Source: Candidatus Acidiferrales bacterium
Lineage (GTDB): Bacteria > Acidobacteriota > Terriglobia > Acidiferrales > UBA7541
DNA: 40,893 bases
Assembly (NCBI GenBank): GCA_025451835.1
Contig: JANWJR010000111.1
Span: 1 to 40,893, forward strand
Reading direction: 5' to 3'
Positions 16,427 to 24,937 of the stretch are shown here, piece by piece (the stretch's first letter is position 1; each line of letters begins with the position of its first letter). The notes under the pieces were generated by a model. The model made no database searches and had not been told where the DNA came from. It was given only the letters and a program-made list of their open reading frames with translations. The translations under genes were made by a program, and so were the position numbers.

Positions 16427-17422
16427 TCAGTAGGCCCAGCGCATCAAGACTGCTCCGGTGGTGTACCCCGCGCCGACGGCGATCAGCAGCACCAAATCAC
16501 CTTTGCGCAGGCGCTTCTCGTTGACCGCGTCCATCAGCCCCAAGGGGATCGTCGCAGCGGTGGTGTTCCCAAAGCGGTCGATGTTGACCATCACTTTCGA
16601 ATCGTCCACGCCCAACCGTTCCTGCATGGCGCGGATGATGCGAAGATTCGCCTGGTGCGGCACCACGAGCGCCAGATCGCGGCTCGTAAATCCATTGCGT
16701 TCGAGCAATTCCACAGCAAGCTCGCTCATCCTGCGCACCGCGTATTTGAAGACCTGCGCGCCTTCCTGATGGACGTAATGCATGCGCTTTTCGACCGTTT
16801 CCGCCGATGCCGGATTCAGAGAGCCGCCGGCCGGCATGTACAAATTGCATCCGCCGGAGCCATCCACATCATGCGCGAAATCGATGATCCCTTCGGCATC
16901 CGACGCCGGCTCCAGCAAAACGGCGCCTGCGCCGTCACCAAACAGCACGCAGGTGGCGCGGTCCTTGAAGTCGAGAATCGAAGTCATCACGTCGGTACCG
17001 ATCACGAGAACTTTGTTGTGCGTGCCAGCGCCGACGAACTGCGCGCCCACCGTGAGCGCGTAAGCGAATCCCGAACATGCCGCAGACAAGTCAAATCCCC
17101 AGGCTTTCTTGGCGCCCAGGCGGTCCTGTATCAGGCAGGCAGCCGCCGGAAAAAACATATCCGGCGTGACGGTCGCTACCACGATCATGTCAATTTCTTC
17201 GGGACTCACGGCTTTGCTTTCGAGCAGTTTCTTGGCGGCTTCCGTTCCCAGATGCGACGCGGCAACGCCGGGACCCGCATAATGGCGTTCGCGGATGCCC
17301 GTGCGCGTGCGGATCCATTCATCGTTTGTATCGACGATTTTCTCGATGTCGAGATTCGTGACCGTGCGCGGGGGAACATGTCCGGCAACTCCAGTAATCT
17401 TCGCAGCAATGCGATGCCCCAT
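16427..17422 (-). CDS. fabH: 3-oxoacyl-ACP synthase III (FabH)
   Basis: FabH condenses acetyl- or branched acyl-CoA with malonyl-ACP to begin fatty acid synthesis. The thiolase-fold protein has the Cys-His-Asn triad: Cys116 in [10 protein letters not shown], His256 in [10 protein letters not shown] and Asn286 in [12 protein letters not shown], plus [11 protein letters not shown] and the N-terminal [11 protein letters not shown] motif. An open frame runs 85 codons further upstream, but the ATG at 17422 gives 331 aa, normal for FabH, and has GGAGAG six bases before it; an ATG 12 bases upstream is less supported. Upstream is a 68-bp tandem repeat carrying two promoter-like sequences. The next gene upstream on the same strand is an OsmC protein. 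It lies outside any fatty acid synthesis cluster in this window. Confidence 0.95.
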   Translation of the reverse strand: MGHRIAAKITGVAGHVPPRTVTNLDIEKIVDTNDEWIRTRTGIRERHYAGPGVAASHLGTEAAKKLLESKAVSPEEIDMIVVATVTPDMFFPAAACLIQDRLGAKKAWGFDLSAACSGFAYALTVGAQFVGAGTHNKVLVIGTDVMTSILDFKDRATCVLFGDGAGAVLLEPASDAEGIIDFAHDVDGSGGCNLYMPAGGSLNPASAETVEKRMHYVHQEGAQVFKYAVRRMSELAVELLERNGFTSRDLALVVPHQANLRIIRAMQERLGVDDSKVMVNIDRFGNTTAATIPLGLMDAVNEKRLRKGDLVLLIAVGAGYTTGAVLMRWAY

Positions 17423-17453
17423 GAATCTCTCCATTGTTCGGGAATAGTTTGAG

Positions 17454-17483
17454 ATTGTATGCAATCGCGCCAGCAGGTGACAA
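17454..17483 (-). promoter_or_regulatory. fabH-proximal promoter (repeat copy 1)
   Basis: On the minus strand TTGTCA (17483-17478) and TACAAT (17459-17454) are spaced by 18 bp, each matching five of six sigma-70 consensus bases. Transcription would start near 17447, giving a leader of about 25 nt that contains the GGAGAG site of fabH. This is the better of the two duplicated promoters. Confidence 0.65.
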
Positions 17484-17521
17484 GCGAAACACGCGGCAGG
17501 ATTGTTCGGGAATAGTTTGAG

Positions 17522-17551
17522 ATTGTATGCAATCGCGCTAGGAGGTGACAC
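17522..17551 (-). promoter_or_regulatory. fabH-distal promoter (repeat copy 2)
   Basis: The upstream repeat copy keeps the TACAAT -10 (17527-17522) and 18-bp spacing, but its -35 is GTGTCA (17551-17546) because of base differences between the copies. It would start a transcript about 68 nt longer than the proximal promoter. Predicted to be weaker; not proven to be used. Confidence 0.5.
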
Positions 17552-17609
17552 GCGAAACACACGGCAGGATGGCTCGCCGGACCGAGCGGCTGGCAGCGCG
17601 AAGGAAAAG

Positions 17610-18023
17610 TTAAGACTTAGACGGAAGGATTTCGTACCGGTAGCTGATGGCCGCGGTCTTTGCCAGCATGGCTGCAACGGAGCAGTACTTGGCCTGGCTC
17701 AGATCGATAGCATCCCGCACCGCCTTGTCTTCGAGGCGTCCGCCCAGACGGTAATAAATTTCGATTTTGGTCCATACGGCCGGCGTCGCTTCGGCACGTT
17801 CTCCGGAGACCGACACTTCCAGCGAATCGAGCTTTTGGCGTTTCTTGGCAAGAATCAGAACGACGTCGACTGATGTGCATGCGCCCAGGGCTGCCAGGAG
17901 CATCTCCATTGGCCCCGGCGCCGAATTGTGTTTGCGATCGGCATCAAACGGAACGGTGTGTCCAGATGGCGACGTGGCCACGAATTCCTCACCGCCCTTC
18001 CAACGTATCGTTGCTGTTTGCAT
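17610..18023 (-). CDS. OsmC-family protein (YhfA/Ohr superfamily)
   Basis: A 137-residue OsmC-fold protein. The two redox cysteines are present: Cys49 in [13 protein letters not shown] and Cys114 in [10 protein letters not shown], with the GPMEM segment before the first. Family members reduce organic hydroperoxides as dimers in the cytoplasm, but the short YhfA-like branch, which this resembles, has no well-proven substrate. An AAGGAA ribosome site is about eight bases before the ATG. It is on the same strand as the upstream c-di-GMP protein (59 bp) and the downstream fabH, which has its own duplicated promoter, so co-transcription with fabH is possible but not required. Confidence 0.9.
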   Translation of the reverse strand: MQTATIRWKGGEEFVATSPSGHTVPFDADRKHNSAPGPMEMLLAALGACTSVDVVLILAKKRQKLDSLEVSVSGERAEATPAVWTKIEIYYRLGGRLEDKAVRDAIDLSQAKYCSVAAMLAKTAAISYRYEILPSKS

Positions 18024-18082
18024 GGCGCGATTCCTTTGAATGGCAAGAATTGCCGAACGCTCCGGGCGTTCGAGCGAAACGT

Positions 18083-21000
18083 CTAGAGGTGAGTATTGAG
18101 GCGGTCCGCGGCCGCCACCGGTTCTTTTGGGAGGCGCCTCGGCGTGCGCCGCATCGTATCGATGAACATGCGGACCATTTCCGGATCGAATTGGTTGGAT
18201 GCACAGCGCTCGAGTTCGGCAAACGCATCTTCCGGTGTGCGCGCTTTCTTGTAGGTGCGCTCGGATGTGATCGTATCGTAGGCGTCAGCAATGGCGATTA
18301 CGCGCGCGCCAAAGGGAATTTTATCTCCTTCCAACCGCTCTGGATATCCCGTGCCGTCGTAAAATTCGTGATGGTGGCGCACCATGAGCCGGATTTTTTT
18401 CATGGCCTCAAGCGGCTCGAGGATTTTAGCGCCCAGGTTCGTGTGCGTCTTCATCGTCTCCCATTCCGCAGGGTCGAGCGGGCCTGATTTATTCAAAATC
18501 TGTTCGGGGATTCCGACCTTGCCGATGTCATGCAACAGCGCCGCCAGCCTGATCTCTTCCACTTCCGGCGTTTTCAGGCCCAGCGACTGAGCGATCAATG
18601 CCGCGTAGGCGGAGACCTTTTGCGAATGCCCTTGCGTATAGTGATCTTTCGCGTCAATGGCGAGGGCGAGCGAAGTCACCGTTTCGACCACGGCGGGCGG
18701 CAGCATGTCCGGCGAATCGCCCTGGCCTTCCTCGGAGAGCGAGCGAGTAAATTGTTCGAGGCGGCGATACACTTCCTCGAACGCTTCCGGCCCCGTGGCG
18801 AAAAGGCGCTTTAGCGTGACGCCCAGGTAAGCTTCCAGCACGTCCTTCTTCCATTCTTTCGTTTCACTCGGGTCGTAATGCTCGGCGCTCGATACGGCAT
18901 TTCCGCCCTGGTGCTTGGACAGGTACATGGAAGAATCGGCCACCTGGATGAGTTCTTGCGGCGTCGAACCATGCACCGGAAATCCCGCGATGCCAAAACT
19001 GGCGGTGATGTTCTTGTCGCGCAGCAGGGGATCGGAGGCCACCCAGCCGCGAAGCTTGCACGCAAGCTGGTACGCCTGCTCGACGGTAGTTTCCGGCATC
19101 AAGATCACGAACTCATCTCCGCCGTAGCGCGCCACAACGTCGGAGCGCCGGCAATTCTGCTCGAGTATATGCCCGACGCGTTGCAGAACGACGTCGCCTT
19201 CGAGATGGCCGTAATAGTCGTTGACGAACTTGAACCGGTCGAGGTCCATGAGCACGAGCGCAAAGGGACGGTTCGCTCGCGGGGATCGCTTCCACTCGGA
19301 CGACAGCGCCTCCATCAGGAAGCGATGCGTTTTCACGCCCGTCAAGCCGTCGGTAATCGCCTGTTCCTGCGCCTTCTGGAACGTCAGTGCATTGTGCAGC
19401 GCTCCGGCGAAAAGATCGGCGAGTGTCCGCAGCAGGAGCACCTCCTGCTCGCCGAATTCGCAGGGTTCCGCCGATTCCACGTATAGAACGCCCATCAATT
19501 GTTCTGCATAGGTCACCGGCAGCGCGATGGCGCTTACCGACCCGACAAGAACGGGCTGGGGCGACGACGGAGTTACCTCGCGGACGATCTCCATCTGGCC
19601 GCTGCGGGCGACATGTCCGACCAACCCCTCGCCGAGCACGATCCGGCGTCCCACCGCGTCCCGCCGCGATCCAGCCTCCGCCTGAATCATCAGTTCTTTC
19701 GCGGAATAATCGAGAATGGCGATGCCGATATGATCGTAACTGAGGGCATTCTCGATTTCTCCGGCGATTTTCGTCAGCATCTCGTCAGGATTCAGAGTGG
19801 TAATTGCGTGGCCCGAAATATTATTGAGCAGCATCAATTGCCGCGATTTCTTTTGTTCTTCCGCAAACAGACGCGCATTCTCGATGGCGATGCCGGCCTC
19901 GCTCGCCAGAACGCGGAGCAACTCAACGTGGCCTTCATCGAAGGCGCGCTCCTGCTGGCTATGGACCGCCATCACGCCGATCGCGCGGTCGTACAGGACG
20001 AGCGGCACGCCGCAGAATGAACCCGCATGCCTCCCCGGCTGTATTCCGAGCCGTTGCATTTCTTCGGCGAAATGATCGCGGACCAGAATTGGCTGCCGGG
20101 TACGCATGATGTATTCAATCATGCGGTTTCCGGCCGCACGCGTGTGCTTCGGCTGGCGTTCGCCTTCGATGATCTCCATATCGAAACGTACTTCGTCCGT
20201 TTTGCGGTCGTAGAAGGCGATGAAAAAACTGCTCACGTCGAGCAACCGCCGCATTTCGGAATAGATCCGATCGAAGAGCGAATCGATCTCCAGCGTGGAA
20301 CTCAGTGCGCGGCCAATTTCATTCAGGATGTGGAGTTCCTCGCTGCGGCGCGCCGTCTGCTGAACCAGATAACTGTTCTCGACGGCCATCCCAATTTGGT
20401 GCCCTAACGCGAGCAGAAGCCGCAGCTCCGCCGGCGTGAAATTGCGGTTGTCGGGAGACCCCAACAGCAGGACGCCAAGCACGCGCTCTTTCGCCTGAAG
20501 GCTAATCCCCACGACCGTGCGCAGTCCTTGCCCAAGAAGCAACTTGCGCGCCCGCCCGAATTCGGGTTCCCTTTCAAGCGCCTCGTAATTTGAATCGGAT
20601 TCAAGATCGCGGAGCACGACCAGGCCGCCGAGGCGCGCCACAAGGTTCACAATGTAGTTGTCGAGGTCGTCGTCCTGAATGGCCTGGCATACGCCTTCAT
20701 TCAGCCCGGTGACTACCACCGAAGTCGGACCCGCGGCCTCGCCGTAGTGCAGGATTAGAGCTCCAGCCGGAATGCGGGCGACGTTGAGAACGCGATCCAG
20801 CGCCTGAGCCAGCATTTTTTGGATTTCGCCGCCGACGAAGCTCGAAGTCGCGAGGTTCAAATTCGAAAGCGCCAGCATGTTTCTTTCGACGCGCCGCCGC
20901 TCTTCTTCATAGACTGCCATCACCATCAGCACACCCGCAAACAACAGGGGCAGCACAACCAGAGGCAGGAGGTTCCTGCCTGCCAGCCATCCGATACGGG

Positions 21001-21481
21001 GCTGTAAAACGGTCGTAGCGCGCAAAATTCCCCACCCAGCGAAGGTCAAGGCAAGCAGAATGTCCCCGCGAGTTTCCTGCTTACGCCCTTCCTCCCAGAA
21101 GGTCCTCGCGACAAAGAGAAATAACAGCGCAACCCCCAGGCCGAGCGGCGCTGCAATCCAGCCCCGCGAATACGCAAGCGCCCAGACCGCGGCGATTGTG
21201 GCGCCCGCAACCACTCGGCGCAGTGGCAGCTCGAGTTGCGAATACAGTCGCGCCGAACAATAAAAAGTCAGTGCCGCGATAGCCAAAATCCATTCGGCTA
21301 GCGTTCCGGCCCACGCATGAGCGCGTCCGGTTTCGGCCCATGCGGGCCCGATGAAGTGGAGAGCAATCAACGCCCAACCGAGCGCCCAGACGAGCAGGTA
21401 GCTCTGTCGCTTTTGGCGGTACACAAAAGCGAAAAATATCGCCAGCAGCAATGCCGCCATGACGAGCACAACTCCGCCCAT
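18083..21481 (-). CDS. Membrane GAF-GAF-GAF-GGDEF-HD-GYP c-di-GMP protein
   Basis: About 1,132 residues. Seven hydrophobic segments (roughly 1-210) form a membrane sensor region. Three GAF-like domains follow (about 225-375, 390-540, 560-700), separated by helical linkers. Then comes a GGDEF domain with an intact ARYGGDEF active site near 786 and an upstream RxxD inhibitory site, and an HD-GYP domain with HDIGKVGIPE near 986 and HHHEFYDGTGYP near 1035. Both c-di-GMP synthesis and hydrolysis residues look complete, so it may switch between the two according to GAF ligands. The ATG at 21481 is chosen; a TTG six codons upstream is also open, and neither has a strong ribosome site. Its divergent neighbour is gltX. 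Confidence 0.92.
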   Translation of the reverse strand: MGGVVLVMAALLLAIFFAFVYRQKRQSYLLVWALGWALIALHFIGPAWAETGRAHAWAGTLAEWILAIAALTFYCSARLYSQLELPLRRVVAGATIAAVWALAYSRGWIAAPLGLGVALLFLFVARTFWEEGRKQETRGDILLALTFAGWGILRATTVLQPRIGWLAGRNLLPLVVLPLLFAGVLMVMAVYEEERRRVERNMLALSNLNLATSSFVGGEIQKMLAQALDRVLNVARIPAGALILHYGEAAGPTSVVVTGLNEGVCQAIQDDDLDNYIVNLVARLGGLVVLRDLESDSNYEALEREPEFGRARKLLLGQGLRTVVGISLQAKERVLGVLLLGSPDNRNFTPAELRLLLALGHQIGMAVENSYLVQQTARRSEELHILNEIGRALSSTLEIDSLFDRIYSEMRRLLDVSSFFIAFYDRKTDEVRFDMEIIEGERQPKHTRAAGNRMIEYIMRTRQPILVRDHFAEEMQRLGIQPGRHAGSFCGVPLVLYDRAIGVMAVHSQQERAFDEGHVELLRVLASEAGIAIENARLFAEEQKKSRQLMLLNNISGHAITTLNPDEMLTKIAGEIENALSYDHIGIAILDYSAKELMIQAEAGSRRDAVGRRIVLGEGLVGHVARSGQMEIVREVTPSSPQPVLVGSVSAIALPVTYAEQLMGVLYVESAEPCEFGEQEVLLLRTLADLFAGALHNALTFQKAQEQAITDGLTGVKTHRFLMEALSSEWKRSPRANRPFALVLMDLDRFKFVNDYYGHLEGDVVLQRVGHILEQNCRRSDVVARYGGDEFVILMPETTVEQAYQLACKLRGWVASDPLLRDKNITASFGIAGFPVHGSTPQELIQVADSSMYLSKHQGGNAVSSAEHYDPSETKEWKKDVLEAYLGVTLKRLFATGPEAFEEVYRRLEQFTRSLSEEGQGDSPDMLPPAVVETVTSLALAIDAKDHYTQGHSQKVSAYAALIAQSLGLKTPEVEEIRLAALLHDIGKVGIPEQILNKSGPLDPAEWETMKTHTNLGAKILEPLEAMKKIRLMVRHHHEFYDGTGYPERLEGDKIPFGARVIAIADAYDTITSERTYKKARTPEDAFAELERCASNQFDPEMVRMFIDTMRRTPRRLPKEPVAAADRLNTHL

Positions 21482-21806
21482 TTGCACTGGTATAGGCAAA
21501 TTGATGTTCCGCAGCCTTGCACTACGGCCGTAGCTTGAGAATATCAGAAAACGTCCGTTGATCCGGGACGTGTATCCGGCCGAGTTTCGTGGAGGTCAAC
21601 GCATGGCGGTCTCGTCCGGGGGAGTAAGCCCTGGTATTCAAATTCGGTCCGTTTCCTCCGATACTATGCGGGCCCGAAGCTTGGCGTCAACAGTACCCGT
21701 GTACCAAGTGCTTCCCGCAGCGGAACTTGCAGTGCGCCCGGCTCGATTTCGGTTCCCTGTTCCGATAAGATGAAATGCTTCCAACACGAGGAAGGAACCT
21801 AACCGT
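21482..21806. other. 325-bp divergent intergenic region between the c-di-GMP gene and gltX
   Basis: No gene or RNA is visible. It includes a perfect 12-bp palindrome, CTACGGCCGTAG (21522-21533), and a looser ACGTCC/GGACGT inverted pair (21551-21571), both nearer the c-di-GMP gene and possible operator sites. A purine-rich GAGGAAGGAA ribosome site for gltX ends the region. No promoter hexamers were convincing on either strand. Confidence 0.4.
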
Positions 21807-23279
21807 ATGAACTCAGCAGAAAAGCCTCGCGTGCGTTTCGCGCCGTCGCCAACCGGCTATCTCCACGTGGGGGGCGCGCGCACCGCCCTGTTTAACTGGT
21901 TGTTTGCACGCCGTAAGGGTGGCACGCTGCTTTTGCGGATCGAGGATACGGACGTGGAGCGTAACAAACCCGAACTAGTCGATGGAATCCTCGAAGGCTT
22001 GAAGTGGCTAGGCGTGAAATGGGACGAGGGTCCTTACTTTCAATCAAAACGCCTCGATATGTATCGCGAGGCAGCCGAGCGCTTGCTCGCAAGCGGCGCT
22101 GGGTTTGCCTGTTACTGCAAGGGAGCCTCTTATGCAGGTCCCGATACCGGCGAAAAACCGGGAGTCGAAGGTGATGACGAGGACAAAGTTGCGAAAGCGC
22201 CTGCCTGCCCGTGCCGCGACCTCACCGAAATCGAGCGAACTGCCAAAGAGAAAGAAGGTATCGCTCGAGCCATCCGCTTCCGGGCGCCGCGAAGCGGCAC
22301 TACAAAATTTGAGGACGCGGTATTCGGCTCGCGCGAGGTGCAAAACCCAGACATCGAGGACTTCGTCCTACTGCGATCGAACGGCTTGCCGACCTATCAG
22401 CTCAGCGTGGTCGTGGACGATATCGACATGCGCATCACACACATCATCCGCGGCGCGGACCACCTCTCCAATACCCCGAAGCAAGTGCTGATCTACCAGG
22501 CTCTCGGCGCGACGCCGCCAATTTTCGCACACGTCCCGCTCATTTTGGGGCCCGACCGCACACGCCTGTCGAAGCGCCATGGCGCCACGAGCGTAGGATC
22601 GTACGCCGATGAAGGGTTTCTGCCCGAGGCCTTCCGCAATTTCCTGGCGCTGCTCGGCTGGTCGCCCGGCGACGATTCCGAGTATATGCGCACGGCGGAA
22701 CTGATCGAACGGTTCGCGCTATCCGGAGTCAGCCGGACGAATGCCATTTTCGACCACGCCAAGCTCGAATGGTTCAATACTCAATATCTGCAGAAACCTG
22801 CGATCGAGGAATTGCTGCCATACGTTGAAGCAGAGCTGAAACGCGCGGGACTCTGGGATGGATCGCAGGCGAGCCACGATCGCGCCTGGTTCGCACATGC
22901 CGTGGATTTGATTCGGCCACGCACCCGCCTGCTCGGCGATTTTTCCGGCTGGGCGCGTGCATTCTTCTCCGACGACTTTGACTACGACGTCGAAGCACGC
23001 GAAAAGTTCTGGAAAGATGAGCGTCTGGCAGGATTACTGGGAAAGCTGGCCGATTCTCTCGGCGCGCTCGATCATTGGAATCATGACGCCTGCGATGCGG
23101 CGTTGCGCAATCTGGCAGCGGCCGAGGGAGTGAAAGCCGGCTTGCTAATAAATGCAACGCGTGTGGCGATTGTAGGCCGCGCCGTAGCGCCACCGCTTTT
23201 CGAAACGATGATCATCCTCGGCAAAGATCGCGTCGTTTCCCGCCTGCGCCGCGCGCTACCCATTCTTTCCGCCCAGTAA
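21807..23279 (+). CDS. gltX: Glutamyl-tRNA synthetase
   Basis: Class I aminoacyl-tRNA synthetase, 490 residues, charging tRNA-Glu. The HIGH-type motif is SPTGYLHVGG near residues 13-22 and the KMSKS-type motif is RLSKRHG with Lys256. The catalytic domain also has RIEDTDVERN and IRGADHLSNTPKQ. Cysteines CYC near 104 and CPC near 130 flank a charged insert and resemble the zinc-binding knuckle found in some GltX. The C-terminal part is helical, as in the tRNA anticodon-binding domain. A GAGGAAGGAA ribosome site lies about nine bases upstream. Whether it is discriminating or also charges tRNA-Gln cannot be told from the sequence alone; the amidase downstream at 26041 is not clearly a GatA. Confidence 0.97.
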   Translation: MNSAEKPRVRFAPSPTGYLHVGGARTALFNWLFARRKGGTLLLRIEDTDVERNKPELVDGILEGLKWLGVKWDEGPYFQSKRLDMYREAAERLLASGAGFACYCKGASYAGPDTGEKPGVEGDDEDKVAKAPACPCRDLTEIERTAKEKEGIARAIRFRAPRSGTTKFEDAVFGSREVQNPDIEDFVLLRSNGLPTYQLSVVVDDIDMRITHIIRGADHLSNTPKQVLIYQALGATPPIFAHVPLILGPDRTRLSKRHGATSVGSYADEGFLPEAFRNFLALLGWSPGDDSEYMRTAELIERFALSGVSRTNAIFDHAKLEWFNTQYLQKPAIEELLPYVEAELKRAGLWDGSQASHDRAWFAHAVDLIRPRTRLLGDFSGWARAFFSDDFDYDVEAREKFWKDERLAGLLGKLADSLGALDHWNHDACDAALRNLAAAEGVKAGLLINATRVAIVGRAVAPPLFETMIILGKDRVVSRLRRALPILSAQ

Positions 23280-23339
23280 AGCGAACTTCTTGGCCGTTTT
23301 CCCCAGCCGAAACACAACCGGGCAGGAGGACAGCGTGGC

Positions 23340-23933
23340 TCAACTCTGGGGAGAGGCCGTCGAAAATATTTCAGGATGGTCTGCGCGCGTTTTCGTTCCG
23401 GCCGCGGCAACTTTCAATTGCACGCTAACAGGCAATTTCACCGGCGGCAGGCATGTCGTGTCGTTGCATGCTTGGTAGCGAAGAACGATCGGGATCGTGG
23501 CGATGCCCAGCCGGACATTGGAGCGGGCTGCGATCCGCAACCGCATAATCACGGTTCCGGTGTAAACATTGAGCGGCTTATCCGGAGAGAATGCGAATTT
23601 TTTGTCGCGTCCCTGAGGATAAATCGTGCCGAGAAGTTTGAAGCCCGCGGGAATCTGCGGCGCGACCGTGGTGGCGATCAAATATGCATCGGAAGGTTTA
23701 TTCGAGTTCATGTGGTATCCCGGCGCGATATCCACCACAACGGCAACTTGAAATTCCTTTCCCGCGGGTATCGGTTCGAGAGATACAAATGTGCGAGCCT
23801 TAACCACTGACGAGGCCCCAGCCATCGCGGACGTGGCTTGCGGAGCCGTTCGGGCGCGGGCGACGACCGCAACACAAAGAGCGCTCGCCGATAACAGGAT
23901 GGCGCAAAGAATAGAGGCTGTGCGTCTCCGCAT
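23340..23933 (-). CDS. Secreted DsbD N-terminal-domain-like protein
   Basis: A 197-residue exported protein: a basic MRRR start, a hydrophobic core to about residue 25 and probable cleavage near ARA. The mature part resembles the DsbD alpha/DsbC-type immunoglobulin-fold domain (PF11412-like), with VDIAPGYHMNSNKP and the redox segment YQACNDTTCLPP. Cys156 and Cys161 occupy the place of the DsbD alpha cysteine pair. In DsbD this domain passes electrons to periplasmic partners. Here it is a separate gene, last in a ccdA-tlpA-cyaY run. Its AGGAG ribosome site overlaps the TAG stop of cyaY, so the two are translationally coupled. Electron acceptor unknown. Confidence 0.8.
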   Translation of the reverse strand: MRRRTASILCAILLSASALCVAVVARARTAPQATSAMAGASSVVKARTFVSLEPIPAGKEFQVAVVVDIAPGYHMNSNKPSDAYLIATTVAPQIPAGFKLLGTIYPQGRDKKFAFSPDKPLNVYTGTVIMRLRIAARSNVRLGIATIPIVLRYQACNDTTCLPPVKLPVSVQLKVAAAGTKTRADHPEIFSTASPQS

Positions 23934-23940
23934 ACCGCTC

Positions 23941-24273
23941 CTAAACCTCTACCGCCTCGCCTAATTTTTCCGAGAGGATACGGCTCATCACTTGGTTCAG
24001 CATCTCACCGGTCTTTTCCAGCACAAACGCCTGGGCCGCGTCGGACCAGCCGAGCTTGAAACTCGTGGTCAGCGCCGAAATCCAAATCTGCCGCACCGGG
24101 GCATTGGGGCTGATGACGAACCGCGTGCCTTCGTCATCTTCGAACTCGATTTCGAGTTTCCCGCTGCCGCCTTCGACCTCGAACTCGTGCTCATCGCCCA
24201 CGTCCATCAGGCGGTTACGCAAAGCCTCCAACGCCGCGTCGCATTTCTTCTGGAAATCACGTTCGTCCATCAT
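23941..24273 (-). CDS. cyaY: Frataxin-family iron-binding protein CyaY
   Basis: The 110-residue sequence follows CyaY over its whole length. An acidic first helix (MDERDFQKKCDAAL...) comes first, then strands EFEVEGGSGKLEIEFEDDEG, the conserved surface VISPNAPVRQIWIS, then SFKLGW and a C-terminal helix. CyaY/frataxin binds iron and modulates the IscS-IscU iron-sulfur assembly machinery in the cytoplasm. The location is unusual: between a TlpA-like lipoprotein gene (74 bp upstream) and a DsbD-N-domain gene (7 bp downstream, coupled), in a thiol-redox operon rather than near isc/suf genes. Two adjacent ATG codons occur at 24273 and 24270; the first is used here. No clear Shine-Dalgarno is present. 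Confidence 0.88.
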   Translation of the reverse strand: MMDERDFQKKCDAALEALRNRLMDVGDEHEFEVEGGSGKLEIEFEDDEGTRFVISPNAPVRQIWISALTTSFKLGWSDAAQAFVLEKTGEMLNQVMSRILSEKLGEAVEV

Positions 24274-24347
24274 CGTAGTGGCAGGTTATCGCAGAATTGC
24301 GAATGGGAGCAAGGGACGGTCACCAAAATTGGTGGCGGCCCACACGA

Positions 24348-24923
24348 TTACAGCAGGCCTTGAATCTGCTTCTCGAGGGTATCGTGGTCGGCAAGCCCGA
24401 TGAAACGCTTCACGATCTTTCCGTCGCGCGATATCACAACAGTGGTCGGCAGCCCGATCAGCCCGCCAAATTTGGACGCGAGATCGTCGTTTCCCAGAAC
24501 GATCGGATAATTCATCGCCTCTTTCTTTCCGTCCACATCAAATTGACTCTTTTGGACGAACGGCGCCACAACGCTTTTGCCTTCCTCGTCCATGGCGACG
24601 CCGAGCATCGTGAATCCCTTGTTGGCATATTTATCCTGGAACTCGATCATCCAAGGTATTTCGATCTGGCAAGGTTCGCACCAGGTTGCCCAGAAGTTGA
24701 CAACCACCACTTTACCTTTGAGGCCGGCGAGGGCGACGTCCTTACCGTCCAAATCCTTGAACGTGACGTTCGGTTCCTCGAGCCCAACTTTGCCGGCGCT
24801 CGCAAGAGATTTCTCAGGTCCCGAGGTCTGCGCGCTCGATGAGCTTCCTTTGCAACCCGAGACAGCCATGGCAAATGCCGAGAGAAGAACAGCGTATATC
24901 GCTCTGGTCAAGCACTTTCTCAT
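24348..24923 (-). CDS. TlpA/ResA-like thioredoxin-fold lipoprotein
   Basis: A thiol-disulfide reductase facing the periplasm. The chosen ATG (24923) is preceded by GGGAG eight bases away; another ATG at 24938 overlaps the ccdA stop as TAATG, but the GGGAG sits just after it. The 191-residue product has a lipoprotein signal ending VSGC (Cys24), then a thioredoxin fold with WATWCEPC, Cys82 and Cys85, as in TlpA/ResA/CcmG. Its electron donor is most likely the adjacent CcdA. Such proteins reduce cysteines of apocytochrome c or of copper and other metal-binding partners. It is the second gene of ccdA-tlpA-cyaY-dsbD(N). Confidence 0.9.
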   Translation of the reverse strand: MRKCLTRAIYAVLLSAFAMAVSGCKGSSSSAQTSGPEKSLASAGKVGLEEPNVTFKDLDGKDVALAGLKGKVVVVNFWATWCEPCQIEIPWMIEFQDKYANKGFTMLGVAMDEEGKSVVAPFVQKSQFDVDGKKEAMNYPIVLGNDDLASKFGGLIGLPTTVVISRDGKIVKRFIGLADHDTLEKQIQGLL

Positions 24924-24937
24924 TCGCTCAACTCCCA

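Larger units (their letters stand above)
17433..17568. repeat. 68-bp tandem duplication upstream of fabH
   Basis: Two head-to-tail copies, 17433-17500 and 17501-17568, agree at 64 of 68 positions by direct reading. The period is not a multiple of three and both copies are non-coding in the chosen annotation. Each copy includes a promoter-like sequence pointing at fabH, so the repeat duplicates the promoter. The few differences fall mostly in the -35/spacer zone, so the two copies may differ in strength. Confidence 0.93.

Noticed and set aside
16655-17452. 265-codon + strand frame opposite fabH
   Set aside because: FabH has all catalytic residues on the minus strand; the plus frame shows no homology-like pattern.
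17433-17568. Tandem repeat read as a CRISPR array
   Set aside because: Only two copies, directly abutting with no spacer, and a repeat unit of 68 bp; it is a promoter duplication.
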